In this document: in pieces, positions 11,742 to 23,400 of the stretch
How the letters are laid out: each line of letters starts with the position of its first letter
How positions within the stretch are numbered: the stretch's first letter is position 1
NCBI GenBank assembly: GCA_964247055.1
Contig: OZ176050.1
Span: forward strand, 6,944,001 to 7,008,000
Reading direction: 5' to 3'
Source of the DNA: Paragordius varius
Taxonomy: Eukaryota > Nematomorpha
Length of the DNA stretch: 64,000 nucleotides
Made by a program: the position numbers and the translations under genes
Notes under the pieces: model-generated
The model's input: only the letters and a program-made list of their open reading frames with translations
What the model was told of the DNA's origin: nothing
The model's database searches: none

Positions 11742-12878
11742 TTAACACTTGGATACAATACACTCATTTTAGTCCTTCGATTAAAATTGGGGTAGTTAAA
11801 TACCCTAAGCCTGTTTAAAATTAAGTTTTTTAAAAAATATAGAAGGAATAGAAACCATTGAAAATTTTGCACTTATATAACTGTGATTAACCGTAATATA
11901 TAAAAAAATTCATTCGATTTTCCTTATTTTAAGGCAAAACCCCAAGGTAAAAATTTAGCCAACTTGACATGTGTGCAGTGAAATTTAATGCAATAAAACC
12001 ACTTTTTCTATTTCTATCTCTGTTAAAAGTAATTTAAATAAAAATTAGCTTTAACTTTACCTTAAAATTTAACACTTCGATTCAAATTGGGGTATCTTAA
12101 TACCCCAGACTAAATTTGAGTTAGGAATTTTACAAAAAACTACTGAATGAAACGGTCCTAATTTATATTCATGCTTCTACCTTAATAAAAATTGTATTAA
12201 TATGTCAAAATTTCTAAACAAAATTTTGTTTTGAAAAAAATGTTTTATGTCAAACTATTTCGACGCCATTTTTATTTTACAAATTTTTTCGCAAAATATT
12301 GTTCAATTAATTTTGAGGGTAAAATCAAGGCTAAATTTTTATTTTAATTGCATCTCAGTTTGGTAGAAATAAAAAAAGCTTATTTTGTATTATTTTTTAA
12401 TTTTACCATTGAGCACATGTCACATTGACTAAATTTTTACCTTTCGGTTTTAGCTTAAAATTAGTAATATCAAGTATTTTTGAATAAAATTTTTTATATA
12501 TTTCGGTTTATTAATGTTATATAAGTGCAAAATTTTGCCATGGTTTCGATTCTTTCCGTATTTTTTTAAGAATTTAATTTTAAACAGGCTTGAGGTATTC
12601 TACCCTAATTTGAATCAAGGACTAAAATGAATGTGTTGTATCCAAATGCTAAATAAACACGATATTTTGCAAAAGTTTTGTAAAATAAAAATGGCGTCGA
12701 AGTAGTTTGACATGGAACTTTTTTTTTCAAAAAATTTTATTTTAGCTTATTTATATATTTTTTTATAGGATAGAAGCATAAATTTAAATTGATACCGTTT
12801 CCTTCAGTAGTTTTTTAAAAAATTTTACTTAAATTTAGTCGGGGGTATTTAGATACCCCAATTCCAATTAAAGTGCTA
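11742..12878 (-). mobile_element. Family A (TTAA) MITE, outer copy of a nested pair
   Basis: Reverse-oriented copy beginning TTAACACTTGGATACAA at 11742 and ending near AAAGTGCTAA at 12878, after the mirrored GGTATTTAGATACCCC. It is split by a forward copy at 12073-12648 sitting in its AAAATTAAATAAACACG segment. The two halves read on smoothly across the inner element. A truncated forward left end of a third copy precedes it at about 11655-11741. Confidence 0.85.
12073..12648 (+). mobile_element. Family A (TTAA) MITE nested inside another copy
   Basis: Forward copy, flanked by TTAA at 12069-12072 and a decayed CTAA on the right. It has the family's left end CACTTCGATTCAAATTGGGG, the internal GACGCCATTTTTATTTTAC and CATTGAGCACATG-like blocks, and the right end with GGGGTAT/TACCC boxes. 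No coding capacity; apparent open frames here are chance. Confidence 0.85.
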
Positions 12879-13406
12879 AATTTAATTATATATTTTTTAG
12901 GATAGAAACATAAATTTAAATTGGAAGATTTTTCAGTAGTTTCTTATAAATATAAACTTAAAAACTGATTTAAATGAAGTGTATACATTGCGTCCAATAT
13001 ACAGGGGTATAAAAAACAACCTAATGAAATATAAATATTCTGATAAAGAAATGTGTCAGGATTATCATAATGCTTTTGGTTTTGACCCTTACGTGTAATT
13101 TAAGAAAGTTATTTACACTTTTGTGGTAAGTGCTCTATATCAGAAAATGAAAATTTTGAGCATATTTTTTTAATTTTTGGTGAACGTTGAGGCTTCATTT
13201 AAAAAATATTGTTAAAATATACAAAAACTAAAAATTAAATCTATTACAAAAAAATCTATTTATGAATAAGGGGTCAGAAATTCCCAGATTTTTTGTTCTT
13301 CTAATATGGGATAGTCTTCTTGAAAAACCCAAATGTGGGTAATGCGCGATAAATATTTGGAAACCAGCATTTTTAAAAATGATATTCTTTCAAAAATCTA
13401 ATTTAA

Positions 13407-13977
13407 CACTTCGATTCAAATTGAGTTTTCTAAATACCCCAGACTAAATTTAAATTAAAATTTCTAAAAAACTACTGAAGGAAACGGTCCCAATTTAAAT
13501 TTATACTTCTATCCAGATAAATATTATATAAATATGCCAAAATATCTTGATAAAATTTTGTTTTGAAAAAAAAGTTCCATCTCAAACTACTTCGACGCCA
13601 TTTTTATTTTACAAAATTTTTGCAAAATATCGTCTTCATTTAATTTTAAGGGTAACATTAAAGCTAATTTTTTATTTAATACATCTAACATTGATAGAAA
13701 TAGAAATTTTTTTTGTACTTTTTTTCAATTTTACCATTGCAATGTCACGTTGACCAAATTTTTACCTTTCGATTTTGGCTTATAATAAGTAGTTTCAAGT
13801 ATTTTTGAATAAAATTTTTTATATATTTCGGTTTATTAATGTTATATAAGACCAAAGTTTTGCCATGGTTTCTATTCTTTCCATATTTTTTAAAGAATTT
13901 TATATTAAACAGGCTTGGGCTATTTAACTACCCCAATTTGAATCTAAGGGCTAAAATGAGTGTGTTATATCCAAGTG
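13407..13977 (+). mobile_element. Family A (TTAA) MITE
   Basis: Full-length forward copy bounded by TTAA at 13403-13406 and 13978-13981. It starts CACTTCGATTCAAATTG and ends ATATCCAAGTG. Non-coding. Confidence 0.9.
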
Positions 13978-14111
13978 TTAAAGAGCAAAAAAAATTGTGA
14001 CTTTCTGAGCCCACATCCTAAAATTAAATTTTTTGAAAATTTTATGTAGTTTACAGTCATGTAGACTTTATTTTATCAAAGATTTTCTTTTTTTCGTTAA
14101 TTGTGTATTAA

Positions 14112-14688
14112 CACTTCGATTCAAATTGGGGTATCTAAATACCCCAGACAAATATAAATTAATATTTTTAAAAAACTACTGAAGGAAACGGTCCCAATTT
14201 AAATTTATGCTTCTAACCTGATAAATATTATATAAATATACCAAAATATCTTGATAAAATTTTGTTTTGAAAAAAAGCTCCATCTCAAACTACTTCGACG
14301 CCATTTTTATTTTGCAAAATTTTTGCAAAATATCGTCTTTATTTAATTTCAAGGGTAAAACTAAAGCTAATTTTTTATATAAATTACATCTAACATTGAT
14401 AGAAATAGAAAAAGCCGCTATGTTTGTATAATTTTTCAATTTTACAATTTGACACATGCCACGTTGACGAAATTTTACCTTTTGGTTTTAGCTTAATATA
14501 AGTAATATCAAGTATTTTTGAATAAAAATTTTTATATATTTCGGTTTATTAATGTTATATAAGTGCAAAATTGCCATGGTTTCGATTCCTTCCATACTTT
14601 TTAGAGTATTTGATTTTAAACAGGCCTGGGGTATCCAACTACCCCAATTTGAATCGAAGGACTAAAATCAGTGTGTTGTATCCAAGTG
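14112..14688 (+). mobile_element. Family A (TTAA) MITE with a matching empty site nearby
   Basis: Full-length forward copy bounded by TTAA at 14108-14111 and 14689-14692. The inverted arm at about 16400-16425 preserves the same host sequence without it: GTGTATTAATATTTGG is whole there, whereas here it is split after GTGTATTAA. The family therefore duplicates TTAA on insertion, the piggyBac signature. Confidence 0.93.
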
Positions 14689-14900
14689 TTAATATTTGGT
14701 AAAGAATATAAAAACAAGAGCTATATGGTATACCATATCATATTCTTTAAAAAATTAAAAGAAGTGTGGGGGAAGCGCGTCAGAAATCTTTGGTAAAAAA
14801 TGAAAATACACTAACAACTAACCCTTAACTTAAAATTATTGTATAAAAGGGTTAGGAAAATCGTAATTTTTATCTCAATTATAATTTTTTTTGTTTCGAT

Positions 14901-15101
14901 ATGGGAACGATTTTAAAAAGGATTTTCACGATAGATGCTATATTAAATAATCAATTTGATCCAATTTCGTTAGGATGTAACCCTGGTATTGCGGGTATTT
15001 TTTCCTTTATAATGTTAGATTCAGATTATGTTGACGAAAATATAAGACCCACACAAAATATTGTACCTGGCAACGATGGTTTTTTTTCATTTAGAATTTA
15101 G
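14901..15101 (+). other. Open frame in a 165-bp tandem duplication, unidentified
   Basis: A 66-codon frame begins MGTILKRIFTIDAI and ends NDGFFSFRI. Its second half (about 14975-15125) is repeated at about 15142-15290, sharing CCTTTATAATGTTAGAT, GACGAAAATATAAGACCC and AGGTGTTAATGAGATCGG, but the frame is broken in the second copy. It lies in the centre of a family C element, so it may be a relic of that element's internal gene. No homology recognised. Confidence 0.3.
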
Positions 15102-15379
15102 GTGTTAATGAGATCGGCGGGAATGGATTGATAGTAGACACTTGTCCTGGTATCCTTAATGGTTTTTTCCCTTTATAATGTTAGATTAAGATTATTTTGA
15201 CGAAAATATAAGACCCACACAAAATAATGTGCCTGGCAACGATGGTTTTTTTCATTTAGACTTTAGGTGTTAATGAGATCGGGAATGAAAATATGACAAC
15301 TTCATTAAACGGTAGAGGAAAAAGGAAAAGTATCGTTTTTGTTAATTTTAGAATATCATTTTTGGTCAGATGAAAAAAA

Positions 15380-15625
15380 GTCTAAGGCCTGCAAAATTTT
15401 CGGGATCCCAGAAATCACGAAATATTGTCTATTTTGTAGTTAGACATGTCTATAAGGTTCCATAAATGCTATGAGACGAAGCATGACTCTGGGAATAGAG
15501 AAAGAGCCATTAAAAAAGGGTAGGAAAACGAAATGCAATGAAGGTCTAGTCGGGCAGGTCAAAACAATCCTCGATAGTGATTGTGAATTGACTGTCGATG
15601 AGATTCTCAATAAATTACCCATTCC
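15380..15625 (+). pseudogene. Possible helix-turn-helix transposase remnant
   Basis: One frame reads KKSKACKIFGIPEITK, the other, starting at about 15471, GRKTKCNEGLVGQVKTI then LTVDEILNKLPIP. Two successive helix-turn-helix-like units separated by a basic GRKTK linker are the arrangement seen at the N-terminus of Tc1/mariner-type transposases. The frame changes between the two, there is no DDE core, and the match is by eye, so this is a weak call. Confidence 0.25.
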
Positions 15626-15799
15626 ATATTCATTTCCATGTTTTCCCTTATATATACACACAATTCATTACATCCTTATATTTTGTCCTTTATATGTTTG
15701 TTTTATTTATTGTGATATCCTATTAAAAAAATTATAATAACTATTTTTTTTACCTATACATAAAAATCTATATTTAAGAGGTTAATTTGTTTTGTTTAA

Positions 15800-16205
15800 C
15801 ACTTGGATACAACGCATTCATTTTGAAGCTAAAACCAAAAGTTAAAAATTTATTCAACGTGACATGTGTGCAATAATTGAAAAAGAATACAAAATAAATC
15901 GCTTCTTCTATTTCTATCAAGGTTAGATGTGATTTAAATAAAAAATTATCTTTAATTTTACCCTTAACACTAAATGAAGACGACATTTTGCAAATATTTT
16001 GTAAAATAAAAATGGCGTCGAAGTTGTTTGACATGGAACTTTTTTTTCAGAACAAAATTTTATTTAGATATTTTGGCATATTTATATAATTTTTATTAGG
16101 AAAGAAGCATAAAAAATTGGGACCGTTTCTTTCACTAGTTTTCTAAAAATCCTAACTCAGATTTAGTCTGGGGTATATTTAAATACCCCAATTCGAATCT
16201 AGGTA
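15800..16205 (-). mobile_element. Internally deleted family A (TTAA) MITE
   Basis: Reverse copy bounded by TTAA at 15796-15799 and 16206-16209. It is about 170 bp shorter than the consensus, the loss lying near the GGATACAACG end. An 86-codon minus-strand frame here is the family's shared chance frame. Confidence 0.85.
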
Positions 16206-17497
16206 TTAATAATAATTTTATCAAAAAAAATTAATATATAAAATTTTGCAAAAAATTAACAAAATTATTACCATTCCTCTTTATACAATATTTAAGATTT
16301 TCATTTTTTACCAAAGATTTCTGACGCCCTTCCCCCACACTTTTTTTAATTTTTTTAAAGAATATGATATAGTATACAATATAGCTCTTGTTTTTATATT
16401 CTTTACCAAATATTAATACACAATTAACGAAAAAAAGTAAATCTTTGATAAAATAAAGTCTACATGACTGTATAATACATTTTAATATTATTTTTTGAGA
16501 TGAACCCGCGCAAATGCGCTTTCAGATATGGAGCAGTTATTACAAAAATAATAGAATCTTAAGGACTAAAATCCAAACATGATAATTCTGATACCTTTTT
16601 CTATGAGAATATATATTCTATCAGGTTATTTTTTTATAGACGCTGTATCATTATTTTCTTTACAAAAAAGCAAATGAAACTATAAAATCATCATATATAG
16701 AAAAACTGTTTTTATATCCTAAAACATTTTAGAACGTTCCCACCTTTCGCTTCACCGAAATTTCAAAATCAAAATTTTCAAGCAAAACATTCAGTTTTTT
16801 TGGATAATTTTTTTTTCATTAAATAGCATACATTTAATTATGTACCGCGCAAACTCTGCACTTTTGGGTATAAGAAACTAGACTATTTTAAAAAGCAAAA
16901 AATTTAGGTATTTGGGAGCTCACATCTAATAATTAAAAATTTATAAAAATATTGTTTTGCTTTTCATTATATATATTTTAGTCATAATTTTAGGTGGAAG
17001 CACTGCAAAAAAATAGTTGACAAAATAGCACATTCTTTATGGACTACTCGAAAAATGTTAATAGCTAGGCCATAATTTCAAAAGGCACATTGACAATCAT
17101 TTTCGTAGCAGACTATATGCATTTCATCAGTAAATTTTTTTATGGACATTGCGTCGAGGGTGACTAAGCCATTTTTTATTAACCCTTTATTGCAGCACCC
17201 CCGTACAATGAGTTTATTAAACATATATTGGTTTTGAAACACGATGCCGAAAGACGTTTCGACATAGTCAATTTCAATTTTTTTAATTGTTTTACGCACC
17301 GAAAATGAGTAAATTTTTTGGATGCACCTCAATTAAGCCATGCCCATGTTTTCCACAAAAAGATGGCTTTAAAACAATTTACCCGTAAAATAGCACGCCC
17401 TTAACATGAAATTAGAAATATATTTATTAGGAGGACCATTACCTAACCGTATTATGCACCACACATAATATCATGTGGTAATAAAAATTCAGTTTGT
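16206..17497. other. Repeat arm and spacer upstream of ttc39
   Basis: Up to about 16650 this is the right arm of the family C element. The rest is AT-rich with a further block of similar style (GGGAGCTCACATCTAATAAT near 16915). An 84-codon minus-strand frame at 17078-17332 has no recognisable domain and I treat it as chance. The ttc39 promoter should lie at the right end. Confidence 0.4.
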
Positions 17498-20400
17498 ATG
17501 ATTGGATCCAATGAAGAAATCGAAGAGGTTTTTATATTTATAAAATAAAGGTATTTTACGATGCTCCTCACACATTTTCCAGGTATAAAAGGCTTTTATA
17601 AATATTCAGTTATTCTATGTCTTTGCAGGATTCTTTACAAGAAACATGTTTGGCTCTTAAACTTTTCCTGAATAATAAATTTAATTTGGCCCGAGAAATT
17701 CTCAAACCATAGTTCAATTTTATTTATTTTAGTATTTTGGAAAGCATTTATCATTCTTTAGGATATAGTACCTTGCTTTACCTACAAGCGTTTATGACAT
17801 TTGATTCAGTAAAATCGAATTAATTTTATTTTAGTGTGATATCGAAAGTGCCACCGAATCATTAAGAATATCATTGGAAGTTTGTCAAAAATTTCGGCAC
17901 AAAAAATCTTTTACCGCTACATGGGGCATTAAGAAAAATGATTACAATAAATATTCCATAGGTTTAGTCTTAAATATATTTATATTTTATACTCTTATCT
18001 ATACACACATATATATATATATCTAATGCCATTATTGTCAGGTTCAAGGATAATAGTCCACATTTTTGTGATAATCTATTTAGCTATAAATTAATTTTTG
18101 ATTTGATGAATTAATATTCTATAACGGATTCGGAATATAAATTAGGGAAAATGATAAAGATGTTTACTACCATTTATTTGCAGTTTGCACGATTCAATAA
18201 AAAATAAATTATATCATAGAGAAGAAATTTCTTCTCTTTGATCGTTTTGTTGAAAATACTATAATGTTTAATTACATTTAATTTCAGAAATAGTTGCATT
18301 TTTGTTCGGTAAAATTTATACTATAAAGTATTGAAAAACTTAGTACAATTATTTATTGTCAAAATATTCTTTCTTTTTTTTAATTTAAATTTAATGGATC
18401 TAACTTTTAAATATTGTCTAAAACAAAATCTGAATATAGATTAAAACAAAAGTTATTATTAATATTTCTTTTTAAATTTCTTGTTTTCCAAAAAACAGGG
18501 AAACAATTTTCCGGATGAAATTAATTTATTTTTTTAACTCCCCTCAAATGTGAGTAGAACGAAAGGGCATTGCAAAAAATCAATATTTTTTGTAATTTTT
18601 TTTTCAAACTATCCATGTATTTGTTATAAAAAATGTGTAATGATACATTTTATCAAAAACATAATGGGTAATACAGAATAAAATTATTTTTTATTGAGAT
18701 TTCGAAATACGTATTTACTCAATAAATTTATTCGTTTAATGAATATTTTATATTTTGAAATTATTAAAATTTTTCATCTATATTATTTTTTTGTGTCTTA
18801 CAAGAGATGCCATTTTGAGCATTTTTATTATAATCAATTAAAGAGTCCGCCTACATATAGAGTATATTACTATAATCATAAATGCAATAAGGTATTAAAC
18901 TTAATTAATTTTTGGTATAATTTATTAAATGATAGCACACAATGTTCAACGGCAACCATGTTTATGTAATTGAAAATTGAATTCACAAAAGACATTTAAG
19001 GTTTTATAAGATAATCGCGGTTACAAATCTGAATTTTGTATATATTTTAGTACTTAAATTATATATTTTATACATTTTTTTCAAACCTCTGTTCCATTTA
19101 TTATCAAACCTAAGAGCGACCCTAAAAAAGGATACATATATATTTGATTTTAAATGCTTTTATTTTTCTATTAAATTTCTCCCACCTTTTTAAGGAATAG
19201 TATTGGAAGTATTTCTGCTTGACTGATGAAAAAATAATAACATGTTAGTAGGATTGTTTGGTAAATGTCAAAAAACTAATTTACAAACAACCTAAAAAAA
19301 TATATTGGTTAACATATATTAAAAATTGCAATTGTAATGTAGCGCATAAGAAAACAGAATAGGAAATTTACTATAACGTCATCCTTCCACAAAATTAGCA
19401 TAGTTAGGTGTGTGTGTAAAGTAGAAGTGGTTTACTATGAACTTTTTTTGATATTATTTAAGGTTGAAGGACCTTTTTTTATTTATGCAAAGAAACAAAA
19501 AGTTTTAAGATTTTTTCAGGATTTCATTATCATTAATCCAAGTTTTTTTTGTGAATTGTCATTTTTGTAGAAGGGTTAAATTAACTTTAAAAGTATTTAA
19601 AATTGAAATAAAAATGGAATTGTGGTTATTGTTTTTTTTCCGAAAATCTATTTTTAAATTTTTCACAAATTAAAAAAAAATTATCGTATGTTACTGTTTC
19701 AATTTCAAAAAGTTTTTAAATCGATTGCTATTATCAAATGATAAATCCAAATTATTAAACCATTTTAATATACGCAGTTTTTTATTGGAATTGATAATTA
19801 TAATATATGGAAATTATTAATTACAAAACCATACTTTTTTATTGTTATTGCAAAAAAATATATATTTATAAAATTTACCTAATAAATGATATAAGGCATC
19901 ACAAATTTTTTTATTTTTCTTCAATTTAATGTGGATTTTACATTCTTTTTGGCCGCTTAATTTAGGTAATCTAAATTATGCAATACTGTAAGTTGTAACT
20001 CTGTATGATAAATTCAACATACTTTGTTTAATTAATTAAATCGTTTACATATATACAATGTTTATTTGTTAATTAAAACATTTTTTTATACAACACAAAA
20101 TTAACACGTAATTTATGCAGTAACGTGTTTTACAACAAAAGACCGCTTTGTCCCACATACAATTTTAATTAATTTTGTGTTTGCAAAAAAATATTTTAAA
20201 TATTTACTTTACTTTGATATTAAATATTTTCACAGATTTGTAATATTTTTTAACCATTTTAATATAGTAAAATACTTCTTCAAATCATAGAATATGCATT
20301 AAATTTTTTTTTAATTTTTTATATTTTATGGAAAAAAACATTTTTTATTTTGCAGAGGAAGTCCATGCTGAGTTATGTTATGCCGAATGTATTTTGGAGA

Positions 20401-23400
20401 AAGCAATGTTAACCTTCATACAAGATGAATCTCTCATTAGTTTCGTCAAGGGTGGCATTAAAATACGTACCTCTTATTATTGTTACAAGTATTTTTTTTG
20501 GATTTTTTTTACAAAATGATAATTTAGGTTTAATATTAATTTTAATTTATGTATTTTTATTCAAATATTTTATAGGAATATTATATTTAAATAGCTAACT
20601 AAGATAGCTTTACAAGATATAACCATTATATTGGATTCATATGTTATGACATTGATATCTTTTAACAATTTTCATTTTGTTCTTTCAAACGTCAAATTTA
20701 AATTCCTTCTTTTGTCCTTCTTGCAAGATTAATTCTCCCGTGGTTTGGATGAATTATTCTGTATGGAATTGGATTTCGTATTATAAGATTTTTTTATCAA
20801 ATTCACATATTAAAATCCATAATTTATTTTATAAAAATGTAAATTTATACAAAAAGATATTCGTTTTATCATAACATAGAGAATGTCAAGAGATACTTGA
20901 AAATTATGGCTGGTCAGATGGAGATAATTTTTGTACCAAAACTCATTTTGAAAGTGGAACCAGAATGGGGATTGGTGGATTTAATTTGGTATGCCCGAAT
21001 TCTTCCATTTTATTTGTCTTTTTCTAAAAATATTAATATTTTGAAACTAAAGTTTTGCATTTTATTATTGCAAAACATTTTTTTAAGTTTATTTTAATAA
21101 TATTTGAAGGTTACATTTCATACATAGGTTTATAAAACTAGTAAGGATTGTGCTGGTTATATTAATTGGTAATTAATCTTCATTATGGATATTAAAAGAG
21201 ATAACGCATAACTCAATCATGAAATCTTATATAAATGTTTAATTTTGTTGTGATGAAAAATCGATTAATTTTTAATTAAATTATTTTTATATAAAATAAA
21301 ATTGTAATCTATGTCACAATCATAGATTTTGGCCAATTTACCAGCTCGCATACTAAAACTACTGGAATTTATCGGTTTTTCCGGAAACAAGGTTATTTTT
21401 ACATCTTATCCATTGATTTTTAACAAAAGTAATTATAATGTACATTCATGCCATTTTCAATGTGAGATAAACACATATTTAATTAAATTTTAATATGTGT
21501 ATAACAAAAACCAAAAAATCATAAATTAAGTTTAATTAACCAATAATTATAAAACGCCACTTTTTTCTCCTATTATTTTTAGGAAATTGGACTCAAAGAG
21601 TTGGAAAGGGGAACGTTTCAGGATCGATACAGCTTACGTAGTCCTTTATGTGCAATAACTTTACTAGTTTATTACCTTTTTACTGTATACGTCCTAGGTA
21701 TGAACTTATTAACTAACCTAACACAAAATGTTCTTCTTAAACTCTTTTTTCTCCTAATAAATAATTTATTTTTTCATTATTATGAGGAGGTGTTAAAAGA
21801 TCACAAAATTAACAAAGTCTAGGTTTTATTTATTTATGCTGTTTTTTGATTTATGACTTGTGTCGTCGACACTAAAGTTATTTAATTAGATTTTGATAAA
21901 TAAATTTTGTCATGCATAAAATGTATTATTAATATTAATGATTTATAAAAATAAAAGTGTGTTTTTGCCAAAATCAATTTTCAAATTGCTTTATCGAGAA
22001 AACGCCAAATCGTTTAAGCCGTATAATTTTAAAAATATATTATATTTTATTCGTTTTAAGGGTCGGGAAAATGTAATCCTGGTATGTGCCAAAGAATTTT
22101 GAATCTCATGATGAAAGATCACCCTAATGTATTAGTTATATACTTTTTATATGATGTAAATTGTTTTATTTATTTTTTTTTTGATAAAATTAAAAAATAT
22201 TAAAAAATTGTGTAACTGCATGTAACAACATCGCCTAGCCAACTATTGTTTAAAATATTAATATTTACATATAAATTTTAAATGATACATACTGATTTTA
22301 ACCAATTTTATTTAAAATTTATTTTATTATTTTTAGGGGGCAATATTCCTTTATTTTCAAGCTCGATTATACGAAGTACTTGGACACTTTCCAAAAGTTT
22401 GTTTTTTATATAACTGTAAATTAGTTAACGCATGATTACTAACATAAATTTAATAAATCTTGTCGACATTATTTGAATATTTATACTATTTATTAATTGG
22501 GAAATATATTTTAAAGGGTTTTTCTACAATAAAATCCTTTGTTTTATTTAGAAATGTTTTGTAGTTAATTAAAAATACAAGTATCTCTTTTATATGCTAG
22601 GCAATCGACGCTTTCAATTTCACAATCAATTGCCAAAATGAATTTAAACAAATCCAATATTTGTGTTATTGGGAATTGATGTGGTGTTATGCGTAAGTGT
22701 TTAATATTTATAATTATGAATCAACATTTTTATTCTCCGCAGGATAAATTTATGTCAAAAAACGAACTAAGTTAAATAGGTAGCATCTAATTACATTTGT
22801 TTTGGAATTTCAATTTAAAATTTAATTTTTTTAAACATTTTAACCATGAAAATTTGTTTTAAATATCTAAAGGTTTATTTTAGTTTGCTATAATAATATA
22901 TAAATATATACTTGGTAAGATATATGGCATAGAATATTGAGATTACATCTGTCCTAATATAAATAGTTAAATGCAAGTTTTTATTCCAACCAATTATTTT
23001 TAGCTTATATATATAATTTATTAATTTTGTTTTCTAAATGTTTGAAAATATTATTTCCTACAAAATCCCCATAATAAAATATCTCAATTTTAAATTACTC
23101 TGAACCATGTTGATATTATGGTTATACTGATTCATTTAACCTAAGATATGATTCGGATTGGTTAAAAGCTGCTCAATACTGCAAAATGTTAGCGGCCGGA
23201 AGTAAATGGTCAAAATCAACTTACCTTTACCATCAGGCCAGTTGTTTACTCATGGTGACCTGGAATTTGCATGAGAATGGTGATGAGTCTTCCATAAAAC
23301 TCTCAAAAACTCAAATTGTCAAACTTTTAACGTAATGTTTTGCATTTACAAACAACTATGCTTTTTTACTGTACTTTACTTTTAAAATTAAAATTTGTTT

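Larger units (their letters stand above)
12998..16650. mobile_element. Composite long-arm palindromic element (family C) carrying three family A MITEs
   Basis: The left end, 12998-13143 (CCTAATGAAATATAAATATTCTG, then GGTTTTGACCCTTACG), is mirrored by 16510-16645, read inward as CCTGATAGAATATATATTC. Inner arms are also inverted: 14005-14107 plus 14693-14810 mirror 16290-16480. MITE insertions at 13407-13977, 14112-14688 and 15800-16205 lie within. The middle (14880-15740) holds a tandem duplication and a possible helix-turn-helix remnant. Whether all this is one element or two nested ones cannot be settled by eye. A related 1.2-kb copy is at 56028-57195. Confidence 0.5.

Noticed and set aside
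13547-13753. Open frames inside family A MITEs (also 15774-16034 and 36393-36608)
   Set aside because: The same chance frame recurs at the same place in several MITE copies, is interrupted in others and encodes no known domain.
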